Shown here piece after piece: positions 61,401 to 64,000 of a DNA stretch of 64,000 bases. Position 1 is the stretch's first letter. Each line of letters starts with the position of its first letter. The DNA is taken from positions 1 to 64,000 of the forward strand of contig JABACO010000004.1 in NCBI GenBank assembly GCA_013339895.1. Reading direction: 5' to 3'. The DNA comes from Ephydatia muelleri. Lineage: Eukaryota > Porifera > Demospongiae > Spongillida > Spongillidae. The position numbers were made by a program, and so were the translations under genes. The notes under the pieces were generated by a model. The model searched no databases. It saw nothing but the letters and a program-made list of their open reading frames with translations, and was not told the origin of the DNA.

Positions 61401-63809
61401 GTAGCCAATGGCCTTCAAGAAGGCTGCAAGACCTTTCCCCCTGTGAGCCCGGATACCCTTCCACAGCCGCACCAGGACAGAATCAAACGCTTCAATCCCA
61501 TAGGGTGTGGCTGCTTCTGCTAGAGCAGCCAGAGCCAGGGCAGTGATGGTACGAACCTTCTGCTGCTCGTCCACCAGGCCCGTGTCCACTATCTCCACCA
61601 AGCTCTTGAGGTGAGGGAGAACTGCACAGCCCATCAGGATGGCTATCTGCTGAACTATCTTGATGCCGGTGTGACGCGCCTGCCAGGACTTCTTGCTCTT
61701 GCACACGGCTTTCAGGAAAGGCAGCAGCGAGGGAATGCCCAATGCAGAGGCCACAACAGCAAAGGCCCTTCGGGAGAGAAGCAGAGGTGACCACTCAGGG
61801 TATGCCACCATTCAACAACAGGCTACCTACAAAAACCCACAATGCAATTGTTGCACGATACACTAATTGTTGCCACATGACTCTGTACATGGCCCATGGT
61901 TTAAACTGCAGCCTCCCCACACAGTTATCACATGACCCATGGTTTAAACTGCAGCCTCCCCACACAGTTATCACATGACCCATGGTTTAAACTGCAGCCT
62001 CCCCACACACTTATCACATGACCCATGGTTTAAACTGCAGCCTCCCCACACAGTTGTCACATGACCCTGTACATGACCCATGGTTTAAACTGCAGCCTCC
62101 CACACAGTTGTCACATGACCCTGTACATGACCCATGGTTTAAACTGCAGCAGTTGTTAGGAACATCAACCTTACCTGGCAGTTGTGTTTCGGACGTATTC
62201 GTCCATATTGTCAATGTCAGGTCTCATGGTTGAAATCATGGTGGCAAGACCTGCTGCCTTGGCCAGATTGGAGATGATCTCTCTCCCCTCCACCCTGGCA
62301 TAGTAGTCCTCATCTATCAGCAGTGGTTCTATCACCACGAGGATCTGAAGGTGGGAGACAAGAAGGGGGAGGAGGGGAAGTGGGAGACGAGGAGGGGGTG
62401 ACCCAATCCTGGGCAGCAGTGTGCTTACCTTGTGCACATACGGCCTCACAAGGTCGTCCAGTTTGTAGAGGATGCGATCGATGACTTTCACCAAAAGGTG
62501 CCGTTCCTGGTCCTCCAGAGTAGGGGACATCAGCAAGGGTAGGATCTGGTTGAAAAGTGCATCTGCACCAAATTCCCTGGCCTTGTCTGTAATTTGCCTT
62601 AGAGCTGACTGCACAAAGGAGAGCATATCACACAGGTGGAGGGTGGGAAGGTGATGGGGTGTGAGAGTGGTACCAAGGGCCAATGTCATGGGAACAACTC
62701 AGCAAGGTGTTTATGATACCACCGTGGGATGGGGAAGCCAATGTTGAGGCTCAGGTGTGGTGGTGTGGTAACACACATTTCTACCATCTTCCATCATCTT
62801 GCAGGTGCACACTTGTGTCATGAGATACTAGTCCTTTACCCCTCCCTACCCCACACAACTATCCATCACCCCAACATGACAGGACACATTTCAAGATGCC
62901 TCATTGACTCCATCATTGCATCATGAGAAACAATGCACGCACAACTTGACCCCTTTGCACCCGACCCCTCCAAAAGTGACCACACCTTCCTCATGGGCGG
63001 GGTTCCGTTCTTGATCTTCAGCAGCAGCCGCATGATAGTCCTCTCCTTCTGCTCCTCTGGTGGCAGCTGTTCCTCATCAATGTCCTCCTGCACAGGCACC
63101 CCAGGGGGGGGGGGGGGGGGGGGGGAAATACATGGAACACCATGGTACCCTTGACAATCAGATAATAGTTTCTGTGCCACATCAACCAATATCCTTGGCA
63201 ACCATGTATGAACATGAGTACTCTCTTTTGTTTGAGCTTCCTGACAACCATTCACTTAAGACTGAACTAGCCACTGCTGTGTCAGAGCTGCAACCCAACT
63301 AAGATAAGGCTGTTGCCAAATAAAGCATTCACACTGGCAGCCTGACAGCAGGACCATGAAAAAGATTGGATGTAGCAGAACAAAAAACACCCCAAGACCT
63401 TGTCCATTTCCCATCCCCTCCCGCTCCTTACTCCCTGTTCCCTCACTCCCTACTCCCGTCTCCTCCCCTGTTCCCTCACTCCCTTCCCCTCACTCCTCCC
63501 CTGTTCCCTCACTCCCATTCCTCACTCCTCCTCCCGTCCCCTCACTCCTCCCCTGTTCCCTTCCCCCCCCAAATGCTCACGACAACCACACATTCAGGCA
63601 ATAATTCAAATTTGCCACACCCACCAGCAGCTTAGAGAAGTACTGGGTGTCCTCAATCTTCATGTAAGGCAGGTTGCTGCCCGATGGTTGGAGATCTTCG
63701 ACAATCTTCACCTTATTCTCATCCATCTGAAGATAAAAATCACATATCCTAATGGACACACACATGCACACACGCACGCACGCACACACACGCACACACA
63801 CACACACAC

Positions 63810-63877
<68 letters not shown>

Positions 63878-64000
63878 CACACATTAATACTACCCTCGTC
63901 ATCACTACAAACCTGGAATCTGAAACCACTCATTCCCAGAGGGGTAGGCGTGGCTGTCAGCTTGCGAGCTGGTGTCCTGATTGGTTGATAGCCGGCAGGA
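53404..64000 (-). CDS. SF3B1: SF3B1, second copy, exons 11 (partial) to 27
   Basis: Reverse-strand copy of SF3B1 running from the window edge, inside exon 11 (K-L-T-A-T-P-T-P), to the stop at 53404-53406. Exon 17 reads D-R-R-N-F-K-Q directly into the donor, as in the family. Arm A has one extra G there (20725-20727). The other exons agree with arm A at the protein level as far as I compared them. The gene is cut by the window end, so whether exons 1-10 and the candidate snoRNAs are duplicated too cannot be told here. Confidence 0.93.
57337..57378. repeat. (CA)n microsatellite, short allele of 24317-24399
   Basis: About 42 bp of CA where arm A has about 82 bp of TG. A second array, 57000-57082, mirrors 24654-24737 with a different interruption pattern. 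Confidence 0.9.
58619..58753. repeat. 135-bp nested foldback element (arm B)
   Basis: Identical in length and layout to 22958-23092. No length change has occurred although flanking sequence differs by a 7-bp indel. Confidence 0.75.
60418..60700. repeat. 25-bp minisatellite (arm B mirror of 20985-21305)
   Basis: Units of GTGTGAGATGTGTGTATTGG plus TGTAG. The distal part is rearranged and about 40 bp shorter than in arm A. Confidence 0.9.
63100..63125. repeat. poly-G tract (poly-C polypyrimidine tract of SF3B1 exon 13, arm B)
   Basis: 22 G at 63104-63125 against 30 C in arm A, and AGG in place of the arm A CCCGGGGG border. Confidence 0.85.
63760..63884. repeat. (CA)n/(CGCA)n microsatellite, arm B mirror of 17797-17930
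   Basis: CA repeat with CG interruptions, 10-15 bp shorter than its partner and with one extra AACA break at the right. Confidence 0.9.

Overview
This is a eukaryotic nuclear window from an animal. The evidence is spliceosomal GT-AG introns in every gene, AATAAA-type polyadenylation signals, a paired-like homeobox gene with its intron at homeodomain position 46/47, and animal-type SNF8, ARPC2, CIR1, SF3B1, DDX1 and TMEM67 (meckelin). Genes are very closely spaced: 122 and 188 bp between head-to-head pairs, about 205-270 bp between tandem or convergent neighbours. Many longer introns are swollen by private minisatellites. A non-bilaterian such as a sponge would fit, but this is a weak inference.

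Layout. 1-851: little (a possible tail of another gene). 852-3572 (-): SNF8, head-to-head with ARPC2 (3695-5239, +). 5479-7739 (-): CIR1, tail-to-tail with ARPC2 and head-to-head with SF3B1 (7928-28349, +; 27 exons, about 1314 aa). SF3B1 introns 6, 7 and 8 each hold a related 63-65 nt element with the layout of a box C/D snoRNA. Then come a paired-like homeobox gene (28618-29887, +), DDX1 (30145-35158, +) and, convergent with it, TMEM67 (35364-42108, -; 5' end missing). A gap of exactly 1000 N lies at 43347-44346.

From 44347 to the window end the sequence is the reverse complement of 37389 back to 17678. TMEM67, DDX1, the homeobox gene and the 3' two-thirds of SF3B1 therefore occur twice as a giant inverted repeat. 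The arms differ by SNPs, short indels, microsatellite lengths and many one-base homopolymer differences. Each arm breaks reading frames that the other keeps, and errors cluster near the gap in arm B. The simplest reading is two haplotype contigs scaffolded in opposite orientation; a real recent palindrome is not excluded.

Together the genes are housekeeping functions: ESCRT-II (SNF8), Arp2/3 actin nucleation (ARPC2), splicing and transcriptional co-repression (SF3B1, CIR1), RNA helicase (DDX1) and ciliary transition zone (TMEM67), plus one developmental regulator. Exon models were assembled by eye from splice sites and remembered family sequences. Their summed lengths close in frame once the noted one-base errors are allowed for.
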